A stretch of DNA of 64,000 nt from NCBI GenBank assembly GCA_024867545.1, contig JANFNE010000069.1:124001-188000 (forward strand), given 5' to 3'. The notes under the pieces were generated by a model. The model did no database searches. It had not been told where the DNA came from and worked only from the letters and a program-made list of their open reading frames with translations. Below, one piece after another: positions 11,212 to 22,100 of this stretch; position 1 is the first letter of the stretch; the number at the start of each line of letters is the position of its first letter. The translations under genes and the position numbers were made by a program. The DNA is from Phytopythium helicoides (Eukaryota > Oomycota > Peronosporomycetes > Pythiales > Pythiaceae).

Positions 11212-12157
11212 CAACGCAGTACAGTATTTGTTCGCTTTACTTTTTTGTTTGTTTCCTACTTCAGACATATCGCTAGTGCGACTACGTCCTGCGGGTCGAG
11301 ATATCGATACAGCACCTTGTCCAAGACACGACGTTGCACCTCACCCTGACTCCTCGAAGGAGGTTTCTTCGAGGGGCTCGAAAGCCCGGCTAACAAGCAT
11401 GCGCTCGTTCTTCAGGAAGATGTTCCTGGCGGCGGTGGCGTCTCGATCCATGACGAGGCAGCATAGTCGGTTGGGGCACCGGTAGACGTGCTGTGAGGTT
11501 ATGTTGTGGTTGATGGTCCTTGAGTGAGCTGGCAGTCATCAAAGGCTGGCGCATCGCGTTAATAGTTAATAGAGTGCATGTAGTCCTTAGACTGTGATCC
11601 ACTCAACACCACCAAATGCATACGATCTGAGTCCACCGTCGACAGTCTCCATCCTTCGTGATCCCAAAGGGATTCGAGTTGCGGGACGTTTGTGGTAACC
11701 ACTCATGCACAGCCTATGTGCACTGGACGCAGCATGTGCGATGCTATACATGTACCACGCAAGCAAATGGCGGTACTTGCAGCTGGTTATTCACCAGTTG
11801 AAGCCTTGAAAGGGTCACCATCACGTGTGTGAATATACTCCGAGTCTAAACGGTCGACGACAGTACGTACTCGACGCCAATTCTCGCGTGGATGAAGTTG
11901 CATCCGCGTATTCCATTACCGCTTTGATCAATCATTGCCAGCGCGCCCCGGAGTGGATCACCATCAGGAGGACGTGTTTGAAGCTGGAGAGACTCCACAT
12001 CAGCGGTGCAGTATTTTACCGCCCACGCTCACTCAGTCAGCACAACACGGACCAAGTGCAGGGTAGACCCCGGAGCCCTCGGGTTTGAGTCTGCCAGTCA
12101 CTTTCGGATTTGCCTCGCACCGCTCAGCTCGACTACACCGACCGCTAACCTGCACCG
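11212..12157. other. Intergenic, myosin to transporter
   Basis: 946 bp with no supported gene on either strand; contains the myosin 3' end and the promoter of the downstream transporter. Short open frames here lack protein-like composition. Confidence 0.5.
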
Positions 12158-13591
12158 ATGGGAGCTGATCTCGAAGCATCGACGCCAGGCTACGAGGCCC
12201 ACGCATCGCCCAAGATCGTGGAATTGAACGGCGAGAAGGAGCGGACCCCCGAGAACTGGCCGTCCATCTGGGTGCTGCTCGCCGTCTCCATGCCTCGTAT
12301 GGCCTGTAACATGGCTTGGTCAGCGCAGTGGGCCGCCCTCGGACCATACCTCCAGACCATGCTGCCCAGTTTCGCCGTGCAGCTCACGCAGTTCATCGGC
12401 CCCATCACAGGCATCATCGTCGGTCCAAGCGTTGGCGTCTTCAGTGACCGAAGCACCAACAAGTACGGTCGCCGTCGTCCATTCCTCGTCATCGCCGCGA
12501 TGACCAGCATCTTCTGCTGGATACTCATGGGCTACACGCGCGAGATCGGAGAGGCCCTCGGAGACTATGGCACCACCACCGCCAACCGAAAGTGGACCGC
12601 CGCCTTCACGATCGTCTTCTATGTGTGGATGGACATTACCGTGAACGTGGTGCAGACACCGGCGATGCTGTTGATCGCGGACTTCGCGGGAGACCGCCAG
12701 ACCACTGGGTCCGCTCTGGGACTTGCATGGACGACGCTTGGCAACATTGTGATTGCTGGGTACATCGAGTTTTTCGGTCCCGCGTACAACTCGCTGCACA
12801 CGTTCATGTACGTGCTCTCGGCCGTGATGATCGTGTGCGTCGGTGTGGCGTGCGTGGTGGCCAAGGAGAAGCCTCTGGACGCTTCACAGCTCGCTAAGGA
12901 AACAACTATGGAAAGTGTGAAAAACGCCTTTCTCTCCATCTGGCACGGCCTCAAGACACTCCCAACCATCCTCTTCTGGTACGCCGTTGTCATGTTTTTC
13001 ATTTGTTATGGAAACACGGCCTACAACGGCACCAAAGGTCAGTTCTTCGGCATGGAGGTGTATGGCGGATCGGCGACTGGCGCAGATACTTGTGGTGATA
13101 ACTGCACGGAGGCTCAAAGTGATTACAATAAGGGTGTCAGTTTGGCGACTGGTCGCACGGACCTCATCTTCAACATCGTCGCGTACGTGTACGCGTGGGT
13201 GATCCCGTTCCTCGTGCGTAAGATCGGCGTGCGCTGGGTCATCACGCTCTCATGCATCCCGCAGAGCCTGCTGATGGCCATCGCGTTCTCCACCAACGTG
13301 ACATTCAACGTCTTTATCGTCTCCATCTCGAGTATGACGGCCGTCGCTATCGGCTGCCTCGTTACGCCGGTGCTCGTCCACATGTTTGGTATGGACGGCG
13401 AGATTGGCATGTACGTGGGAGCCATCAACTCGGCCAACTGCTTCGGCCAGATCCTCAACTTTGCCGTTGGCGCCTCGGTGGTCGAGACGTCGCTTGGCTA
13501 CAAGCTGCCGGTGTTCATTGGCGGCGCGATGACGGTCCTTGGCATGGTGGTCTCGTTCGTGTTCCTCAAGATCAAGATGTACTCCATGTAA
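12158..13591 (+). CDS. Sucrose-transporter-like MFS protein (GPH family), copy 1
   Basis: 477 aa, one exon, ATG at 12158. About 12 hydrophobic segments are visible. Between TM2 and TM3 lies the family signature SDRSTNKYGRRRPFLV, matching the GRRRPF loop shared by plant SUT sucrose/H+ symporters and animal SLC45. NAVQTPA-like sequence in TM4 (NVVQTPAMLLIADFAGDRQ) and the acidic ADTCGDNC loop (possible disulphide, extracellular) are further marks. The N terminus is cytosolic. The protein probably couples disaccharide uptake to protons at the plasma membrane, useful to an organism living on plant sugars; the substrate is inferred, not shown. A paralogue with the same N-terminal pattern and identical C-terminal end KMYSM lies at 37382. 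Confidence 0.88.
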   Translation: MGADLEASTPGYEAHASPKIVELNGEKERTPENWPSIWVLLAVSMPRMACNMAWSAQWAALGPYLQTMLPSFAVQLTQFIGPITGIIVGPSVGVFSDRSTNKYGRRRPFLVIAAMTSIFCWILMGYTREIGEALGDYGTTTANRKWTAAFTIVFYVWMDITVNVVQTPAMLLIADFAGDRQTTGSALGLAWTTLGNIVIAGYIEFFGPAYNSLHTFMYVLSAVMIVCVGVACVVAKEKPLDASQLAKETTMESVKNAFLSIWHGLKTLPTILFWYAVVMFFICYGNTAYNGTKGQFFGMEVYGGSATGADTCGDNCTEAQSDYNKGVSLATGRTDLIFNIVAYVYAWVIPFLVRKIGVRWVITLSCIPQSLLMAIAFSTNVTFNVFIVSISSMTAVAIGCLVTPVLVHMFGMDGEIGMYVGAINSANCFGQILNFAVGASVVETSLGYKLPVFIGGAMTVLGMVVSFVFLKIKMYSM

Positions 13592-15435
13592 CTCCATGTA
13601 GGCATCAGCCATGCGAGGACTCTAGCGGCCCTTTCCTTGGCGAGAAAGGTCAATATATTTGTTTGCTTTGGTAGCACGATGCATTCTGCGTACCAAGAGG
13701 TGAAGTCTTTATTTTCTGCTCTGTCAACGATGACACGGGACAGCGACAACAAACGTAGGGACTTCTACCGGTCATGGCTGAGACTTGACCTCCGAAGCCA
13801 GCTGATGAGATCGTGAAACTTGATGGCACCAACGTCGATACAGTACTATAATAGAGTATGTGCAGATGCCACCAAGTACTGAAAAGAGCGAGGTCATTCT
13901 AGGATTCAGCAACAGATCGCCACGTACTCGGTCGTGCGGGCCTGTCTCCAGAGTCGCGCGCGCCTCAGCAAGCTCGGTATTGGTTGTTTTCTCGGGGTGT
14001 GCCGGAACCTAGCCAGCCAATCGCCACTGATCTGAGCAGGAGCAATCGCCGAGACGTCCACGTATCTGTACGATTCATTCAGACACGAAGTCTGGAGCAG
14101 CAGTTCACTTACAAATGGGATGCGAGAACGTTCGGGTCACGTCGAACGGTGTTCTTTGTACCTCGTGTTTTCAATCGAAACGGCCACCTCAACGACCTGC
14201 TCAGGGAGAGAAGAAGAGCTGAAGTTGCAGTCGTGCGTTCGTAACTTTCATCCATAGCAATTGTATCCATGACTAATGCTTCTCAAGGGCTTGATGCACT
14301 TTGTCTCGTCTACGAGTGCAGGGTGGAGCATGTTCCGGGCAATTTGGCGGCGTCCCTGCTGTTCGTTTACTGTACTGTAGGCTGTAGCGGACGGGCGATA
14401 TATTCAACATCCTCTCGGCAAACAAAGGTGTGAGCGAACCATTCGCGTTCCCGAAGCGTGCCGTCAATGTCTCTCGTGGATGCGTTAAACTCTGGCGAAT
14501 GAACCGCCGTCCACATGTCTTGGCTGAGGTCGCATTCCTGGAAGCCGCGCGGAAGGCGGCGCACCACGCGCGCCTCGCCACCCTCCACGCAGTGCAAATC
14601 CCTGCCATCTCTGCTCGCGAAGCAGCCTGGAAGAATGGCTCACCAACCGCACGCCACGAGCTGTGCGCATGTTGAGTTCATTCACATCGACTCGTGAGTC
14701 ATGCTCCTCTCAAGTTGAAGATGAGGAGTTGCTTCAGAAGCAGAAGAGGCAGACGGTAAACTACCATCCTCACGACAAAATCGGCCTATATATTATGTGA
14801 ACGGTCTCTGTATTCCACCTGCCGTTTCTGTCGCGCACGTGCGTAGCCAAGGGGGATGGGCGCGTAGTTTACCGTCCGCTCCAAGCTACACGCTCTTCGT
14901 TGAAACGTCCAAGTGCAAGTGCCTCACTGGCCACCGGCGCTCGCACTCTCCACTCTCGCAACCCTCTCGACGCTCGCTCGCTGCGTTTCCAGCTCGTGCG
15001 TCCAGCCTCGACGGCCTCCGGTGGCTGGCTGGCTGGCTGGCTTTCCAGGCGTAGCCAGCCGGCCATCAATCAGCTCGCCAGCCATAGAGTTTTCCAAAAT
15101 CTCTGTTTGCAAAATACAGGTAGGTAGGGCTGTGGCTTCTATTTCGTCTTGGTTTTTGTATGCGACAGCTGCCGCTGTGACGCTGAAAGAAAACGCACTC
15201 GGCTCCAGTATACCGCCGTACCGTAGATTCCCCCGCGTCCCACAAGCGCCGATCACGAGCGGCACCGCTCCACTTCGCCATTTCCACGCGCGGCGCGACA
15301 CCGCAACCTCGCTCGTTCTTCGGTTCATATTCGCTCGCTGTTAGTGCCTGCGAGCCTGTGCACGGCACGCAAATCCGTACGTGATCTAGGCTGACGGTTG
15401 CGCCGCGTATTTGTACGGATCCGGACGTCTACTGT
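13592..15435. other. Intergenic with one exon-like segment and GGCT repeat
   Basis: 1.8 kb between the transporter and the PX gene. The only coding-like part is a minus-strand segment at 14367-14626, listed separately. A short GGCT tandem repeat (about five units) lies near 15020-15040, inside the likely promoter or 5' leader of the PX gene. Confidence 0.4.
14367..14626 (-). CDS. Possible terminal exon, unknown protein
   Basis: After a plausible acceptor (CATTCTTCCAG) the frame is open to TAA at 14367-14369 with protein-like composition (ECDLSQDMWTAVHSPEF, EDVEYIARPLQP). An upstream exon could not be placed with confidence, so this may be the remnant of a lost gene. No family recognised. Confidence 0.25.
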
Positions 15436-16719
15436 ATGCTGACGGGAGGGAGCTCGCTACGGATATTTTGCGGCCAGACGAGGAGGACGACGGCGATTCA
15501 CGAGCTCCTGCGCGGCTGCTGCGCCGGGTGGACCGACCGCATGTGGCGCATTTGCCAACGAGACGCCGGCGAGCACAAGGCCTCTATGGTGCGCGGCCAG
15601 CTGCGCGTCGCGGTCATCGGCGCGCAGACAGAGGCTGCCGACTCGCCCAAGGCCTACACGGTGCGTTGTTGTGGTTGGTGACGAGGACAGGAAGGAACGG
15701 AGCGCTGACGAGAGGTGTGGAGAACGCAGGTGTACAGGACGAGCGTCAACTACCGAGGCGTGTGCTACCACCGCCTGCTGCGCTTCAGCGAGTTCCTGCG
15801 CTTCTCGAGAAAGGTGAGCCGGCCGCGTTACGTTGGCAGCAACGGTTGGACCCGGCGACTGATATCCCAGGACCGCAGGTGACGATTGAGGACGGAGAGC
15901 CGATCACCGCCCCGTTCCCGCGCAAGCTGTGGACGCGCAAGGCCTCGCTACGCTCCGAAGTCGTCGAGGCTCGCCAAGTGCTGGTGCGTCCGGCATGGAG
16001 GCTGGTTGGTCGCCAAGAAGGACCGCAGGACTAACGACCCTCTCTGCCTGCAGCTCAACGAGTACATGCAGCAAATCTGCTCGCTGGAGCTGTCCCCACG
16101 CACGGAAGACCACCTGCTCCGCCTCCTCCAGCTGGGCCAGCACGACCGTGGGTCTACGGCAACCGTCATCTCTCGCGGACGTCTTTCCAAGCTCAGCACG
16201 GCCACGTCGCTGGCCGACCCCGCCACGGTGGACGAGGAAGTTCGCGAGTCGGGTGAGGTGTGCTCGCCGATTGAAGAGTCGAGCGATGTACCGCTGAGTA
16301 CCTCGACGCTCGAGATCCGCGTGGCCCCAATGGTGGTCCCCATCCCGGACGAGAGCAACGAACAGGCTAGTGGAGAGTTTGCCGCCGAGTCGGGCAACGG
16401 GACCGACACGGACTGGCTGCGTTCAAGCTTGGAAGGCCGTGGACCGCGAGCAGGGTCTCTGTCGGGTATGCCTCTGACGCCCATCAAGCGGCCGCTGATG
16501 CGAGCCAGCGACTCGCTGCCGCCCAAGAAGGTGGTGGATTTCGCGCTCACGCCTGAAAACGACGAAGACAACGGCCCAGCGTTCGTGTTTGCCGACTCGG
16601 GAGCCAGCAGCACGACGTCGTCGCCATCGCCGACCCACAAGTACGAGCGAGCCGTGCTGGCGCAGCGAGCGCGAGTCAGCGAGCTGCTGTCCGGGAAACT
16701 TCGCATCGAGACGGCCTAG
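15436..16719 (+). CDS. PX-domain protein
   Basis: Exons 15436-15660, 15730-15813, 15879-15983 and 16054-16719 join in frame to 359 aa; introns are 65-70 nt with GTGCGT or GTGAGC donors, and the last has a CTAAC branch site. A PX domain spans about residues 50-165: LRVAVIGAQTE, KAYTVYRTSVNYRG, RLLRFSEFLRFSRK, then the proline-rich PFPRKLW turn and helix LNEYMQQICSLEL. The basic RFSEF and PRK residues are those that bind 3-phosphoinositides in PX domains. The rest is serine/threonine-rich and disordered. The start is uncertain: ATGs at 15541 and 15589 are also in frame. Probably an endosome- or membrane-recruited adaptor. Confidence 0.75.
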
Positions 16720-18194
16720 GATTCGTCAAGTCGGCGGTGGTAGCGAGCCGACCGACAGGCATCACCCATTCATAAGTTATTCGTCCCCAAGCTGCTTCCA
16801 GCGAGCATGCGCGTGCTGGTCATTGGCAACGAGTTGAAGTCGCCTCTGCGGTGCAACGTAGCTAGGTAGGTCCCATAGCGTTACATACGGACAATGTACA
16901 CTTTGAAATTGTATAGTCGAGCGTATATCTCCTAGAAACCTCTATATACGTATAAATCACACCGACTGATTTTACTAGCAGAAGCGCCGGGTGCCAATGC
17001 ACACCAATCGAAAGCACACGCCGAACGAAGCCATTGCTTGCGCGCTATCCACACGATCCACACGCACAATCGTCGCGCCATTGTCAGTCGCCGTCATCTT
17101 GGCAGAAGAGTGCCCTTGTTCACGTGTCCTCATTCTCGAGTAACGCTGTTGTTCGGTGTTCACCACCAGAGCCAAAGAATTGGCGTCATTACAGCGTTGC
17201 GCCGAGCAGTTCGTCCTCTGTACTGTGCAAACACTATCATAGTAACCGGATAACTAGCTCAGCCTGCCTGCACGAGCAGTCGATCGCGTGGTAACTGCAT
17301 GCAAGCTGAAATATGAGGCAACGTGACAATCAGTGCCAAAGAGAATTTGATATTGGGAAATTCCGGAGCTTCCGAACGTCACTAGCGGACCCGATTGTTC
17401 CACTGAGCATACGCACACGCAGTCGTTTGCGCCACCGAGGATGCATCGAGATGCCAAACGTGTCTGTTGGCCACATTGCCAATTAACGCCTACTCGACGC
17501 CTCCAACGCAACTTTTTGCCCACAAAGAAAACAAGTACTCGTTCCCGCCACTGCATCGTCCAGCAAGCACTTATCGCCAACTCTTTGCACCATACAGCAG
17601 TTGACGAGCAAGTGCCCACCCACCGCCACCGCAACTCAGGATCACTACCCCTCAAAACGCATATTCGGATTACCTCTAATCTACACTCACTCATCATGTC
17701 TCAGGCATCAACAACCGCAGGCCGCGTGCAACACGTTGCTTCATAGCCGGTACTAGATCCACCCCCAGTATACGCCTCAGTTGAGCGGGCCAGCAGCAAA
17801 GCAGGACCCCGCGAGGCTGCCGACGAGCCGCGGCTGCCAGCCTCGCATGAATCCTCGCTCGGATTCACGTTGGATCCCTCGGCCCCCCCTCTCCGCATGC
17901 ACTTGAAGCAGCACCGCCCTTTTTTCGGCAAAATTTGACGCACTGGAGTAATCCGCATCCTCACTCGCCTCCACTATGGCTCCCACTCGCGGATTCCCAG
18001 TCCCACTCTCGGCGACGTATACTTCGGCGCACATCTTGCCCTCACTATGTCGTCGCTATACGTATACCCGTGATGGATCGGTGACAGCTCCGTCCCACTG
18101 CCTTGACAGGCGGCACCATGTGCAGAGACCGGCCGCCAGGCCGCGAGCAGCTCCGACTGCCTCGCGCCACTCGGCCATTCGCCTCTCGACGCTC
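16720..18194. other. Intergenic
   Basis: About 1.5 kb with no supported gene. The frame of the next gene is open from an earlier ATG at 17976, so the last 220 bp could be coding if that start is used. Nothing else stands out. Confidence 0.45.
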
Positions 18195-19052
18195 ATGACG
18201 AGCTGCTCGTCGCCTCGCTGGCAGCGCGCCGCGTCGTCTCCGCCCAAGCGCGCGGCCTCAACTCGCGGCCGGCGCCGCGCCCGCTCGACTGTCGCGGCGG
18301 CGCCGGCGAGTTCGTCGGTGTCGTCGCTTCCAGCGTCGGTGCCCGCGGCGTTGCTGGCGTCGGCGGCCGCGAACCACCTCAGCGGCTTCTACGTGCGCGC
18401 GGTCGAGCCGAGCGAGTCGTCGATCCTTCACTACACGTCGGCGGCGGCGCCCGGGACGCATACCGACTATGTGGTGTCCGTGGCGGACGTGCTGGCGCCT
18501 GGATCGGCCAGCTGGGTCGTCGCGAGACGCTTCTCGGCCTTCCTGCTACTGCGAGACGAGCTGCTGAGGGGACTCGCGCTCAACCACTGCCCGCTCTGCG
18601 CGGCGCTGCGAGATGACGTGCGAGCGCTCGCCAAAGAACTGCCGCGGAAGCGCATCTGGGGGTCCGGCCTGCGCTCGGTCGTGAGACGACGAGCTGACAA
18701 GTTCCTTGCCTTCCTGCGCGCGCTGCTTGCGCTCGCGACGAACGCCGCGCGGCTGCGCTGTCCCATCGTCTGCTTTGGCTTTGCCGTGCAGCTGCGCACG
18801 TTCCTTACTCGCGACGGAGAGCCCACGAGCAAGCAAGTCCTCGGCAACGACCACGACGCTGTTCGCCTCACGGCCAAGAACCGATCACTGCTCGCACTCG
18901 CCATCCGGGAAGACGACGAGGAAGAAGTCGACCCGGACAACCTCGAGTCCTCAGCCACTCGCCGAGGGTCCTACACACCAGCCAAGTCTCCAGACCGAAC
19001 AGAGGACGCTGGGTCCGACGCGAGTGCCAGCACCCGCTCCAGCTCCTCCTAA
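18195..19052 (+). CDS. Second PX-domain protein
   Basis: Read from the ATG at 18195 the protein has 285 residues; an in-frame ATG at 17976 would add 73 arginine-rich residues of low plausibility. After a basic, alanine-rich N terminus comes a PX-type domain: SGFYVRAVEPSE, TDYVVSVADV, SWVVARRFSAFLLLRDELL, the proline turn ELPRKRIWG, then RRRADKFLAFLRALLAL. The RRFSAF and LPRKR basic residues fit phosphoinositide binding. The C terminus is acidic then serine-rich. An insert with HCPLCAALRDD sits between core and proline turn, an arrangement seen in oomycete PX proteins. It converges on the minus-strand kinase-phosphatase gene, whose stop is 91 bp away. Confidence 0.72.
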   Translation: MTSCSSPRWQRAASSPPKRAASTRGRRRARSTVAAAPASSSVSSLPASVPAALLASAAANHLSGFYVRAVEPSESSILHYTSAAAPGTHTDYVVSVADVLAPGSASWVVARRFSAFLLLRDELLRGLALNHCPLCAALRDDVRALAKELPRKRIWGSGLRSVVRRRADKFLAFLRALLALATNAARLRCPIVCFGFAVQLRTFLTRDGEPTSKQVLGNDHDAVRLTAKNRSLLALAIREDDEEEVDPDNLESSATRRGSYTPAKSPDRTEDAGSDASASTRSSSS

Positions 19053-19143
19053 CTACAGTAACCATCGCCACAAGGTGTTCAAAGCAGATCAAATGAATTC
19101 CATTTCATCACCATTTATGCTACACACATAGAGTGCCAGTAAT

Positions 19144-22100
19144 TCATGGGGCCGTCGGCGTCGAGGCCGCAGCCGCATCTGCGCACGGGCCTTCTTCCTT
19201 CTGCTGGTTCAATGCCACCACAATCACGCTCGTATTGTCGTAGGCCAAGTACGCCTGCGCCTTGAGCACCAACTCCTGTGCGGCGAGCTGCACATCGCCA
19301 TGCGTGCGTAGCTTACGCGACACGAAGTTGACCACTTGCTGCGACGAGAGCACGTCAAACAGGCCATCACTCGCCAGCAGTAGGAATTGATCCTCGGGAG
19401 CGACAATGTGCTCAATGACGTCTGGCGTCGCCACCAAGTGGCCATCCTGCTTGTGCGCAAGGTCACCAAATCCACGCGAGATAGCCAGAATGCCGTCGAG
19501 GCGGCCGTTGTGCACAAAGCCGCCGCTGGCCTCGATGCGCGCCTTCTCTTCTGGCAGTGACGCCTTGTGGTCTCTCGTCAGCTCTATAGCCTGTCCATCC
19601 CACGTGCCGATCACAGCACGACAGTCGCCAACGTTGGCGACGTACAACGTCGTTGGATGCTCCTCAGAATCGTCGCATTCATCGTTGCCTTGAGGAAGCT
19701 CCAAGTTGGCACCCGCCTCCTCCTTGTCTCCTTGATCTTTGGCGCCACGACGTCTCTTCTTACGAGCCTTTGCGACCACCGCAAACACTGCGGCCGCACC
19801 AGAGAACGAGATCGGCTGCAAATGGCACGTCATGTCATCACCCTCTTCGCCGAGGCATACCTTGTTGGAATCCTCGCCATCTCCGTTGCCCCAGTCTCCG
19901 AAAAAGGTGCGCTTCCGTGAGGGCAGAACGCTTCGATTCTGAGTCTCCAAGATCTCATTGTCGACTGCTTCGCAAATGGCCACAATGCTAGTGACAGGAG
20001 ACTCAATAAACTCCCGCGTTTGCTGGAAAATACGGTGGTGGAGCTCTTTCTGCAGGAACACTGCCGTCTCGTCGCCGTTGTGGCCATCATAAATGCCGTA
20101 AAAGCCCAACGACACAAAAGCCGCTCGCAGCGACTCATCGTACTCCGACATGTCAATCGTCGTGTGACCCAACGTACGGTCTTCCATGTAGGACCGAGAG
20201 CCCTTGGCCTCTGCGTAACCAGATCGAATGCGGAGCTGAAGGTTCTCGCGAATCTTGCTACTCACATAGACTTGCACGACATCGGGTTTCAGATCCGACA
20301 TCACATCCATCAGGTCTAGAGACCCACTTCTTGAGGCTCCGCTAGGAGTGGTTATTGAGACGACTTGAGGTGGTAGTGGAGCAACTTCCTCGTCATCCAT
20401 AATCTCAATGCTGTTTGGCGCGCCACCAATCAGATCGTCAAACGTTGCGTCAACGTCAACATCGCCCTCGACTTCGCTGTACACCGACTCATCGCTATCC
20501 GAGTCACTCGATGCATCGTCATCGTCCTGGCGGCTTGCCGCACGGCTGCTACGAGTACTCATCCCGCTACTCGCATGGTGGAAGTGTCGACTTGAACTTG
20601 AGCCACTGCCAGCAGCAGTGATGCGCGTATTGCTCCGGTCAGCGCCGCCAATAGCTCCAACCGTATCATCCTCATCGTCGTCGTCAACATCCGTGACTTG
20701 AACGCACTCGATGCCTTCCAAGTCAATGTCATCGATCTGCGCACCACCTTCCGTTCCAGCAGATGATGACTTCGCCCCAGCCGAGGCAATCGATCCCTGA
20801 CTATCGTTTCGCATTGACTGAGAGCTTCCACCGACAGACCTCCGAGTTGTACTCGCCGCACTCTTTTTCTTCTCAGAAGTCGACCACGATGTGCGCTGGT
20901 TCAAGTCGCGTCCAGAGTTCGAGTGAGTAGGGACGCGAGACGCCACCGAGAAGTCATGGTCACGGGCTTGGAACAGAATCTTTCGCGAGTGATAGTCGCC
21001 ATCTTCGTCTCGGAAAACCTCCGAGGTAACCATGAGGAAGTCCTTCTTACGCGATAGCGAACGCTTCAGTAAATCGACGTCAGAGTTCGCATCGCGAAGC
21101 GACGAAATCGACGCACTGCTGCTGCTACCACCATCACTAGCTGAAGAGAGGCTGTCACGCCGCTCAATACCCAGCTCCTCATCCCACGTACTCGCTGCTG
21201 CCTTGAGAACCGGTTCCGAGAGCTTTGACACCGATGTAAACGAAGTCCGACCAAACCCTTCCAAACTGCCAGAGTCCTTAGGAAGCAGCTCTCTCTTTCC
21301 AAAACTGCTCTTCTTGGAAAGAATGGACGAATGAGTGTTGTCGACCGACTTGCTACGGCTGGAAAAGTTCCTCACAACATTCGGCGACGATGCGCTACGG
21401 CTTGGAGATCCAGGAGCGACTAGCGACGACGACGATGATGCAATCGAAGGCAATATGTGATGCTGCGATGAAGATGCTGAGCTCGGGTAGCGACTGCGCG
21501 CCGACGGTCCAGCTGCAGGCAAAATGATCTCGGTAACCTTGGCGCGATCAACAGAAAAGGCCATACGCTTTTGCTCGAGCAGGAGCTCACGCGAGCGCGC
21601 AGACAGCTCCTTGTGGCCACTCATCAGCTGAACACGCTTATGGTTACGCCAGGCGCCAATAATGCGAGACACCTCTTCTTGAGACGAGCGGTTCGGGCTA
21701 GCAGATGAACTGACCGAGCTAGTCGTTGACAAGGACGAGCTCGACCCAGCCGCGCTTGGGAAATGAGATTCGAGGTGACCAGAAACAGGAGTAGCAGTTC
21801 CAATGATCCGCCCGCTGTTGGAACGGACGACCCCGCCAGTTCCTGTTGCCTGCTGACGAGTCTTCACCATGAGATGCGCCTTCGCCAGGCTTTCAGACAA
21901 ACTCAAGTCGATCTGCTCAGGAATATTCTCGATTGCACGCTCGCTTTCGTCCATTGAGACAGTCAGATCCTTCTCTTGTGCAACGAGACCCAACGGTTCG
22001 CTTCCTTCTTTTGTGATCCAGTCGTGCGTAAAGCATTCGTTCAGGGTAATTCGCATACTTGGATCCTTGGTGAGCATTCGCTGGAGAAGATTCTTCAAAT

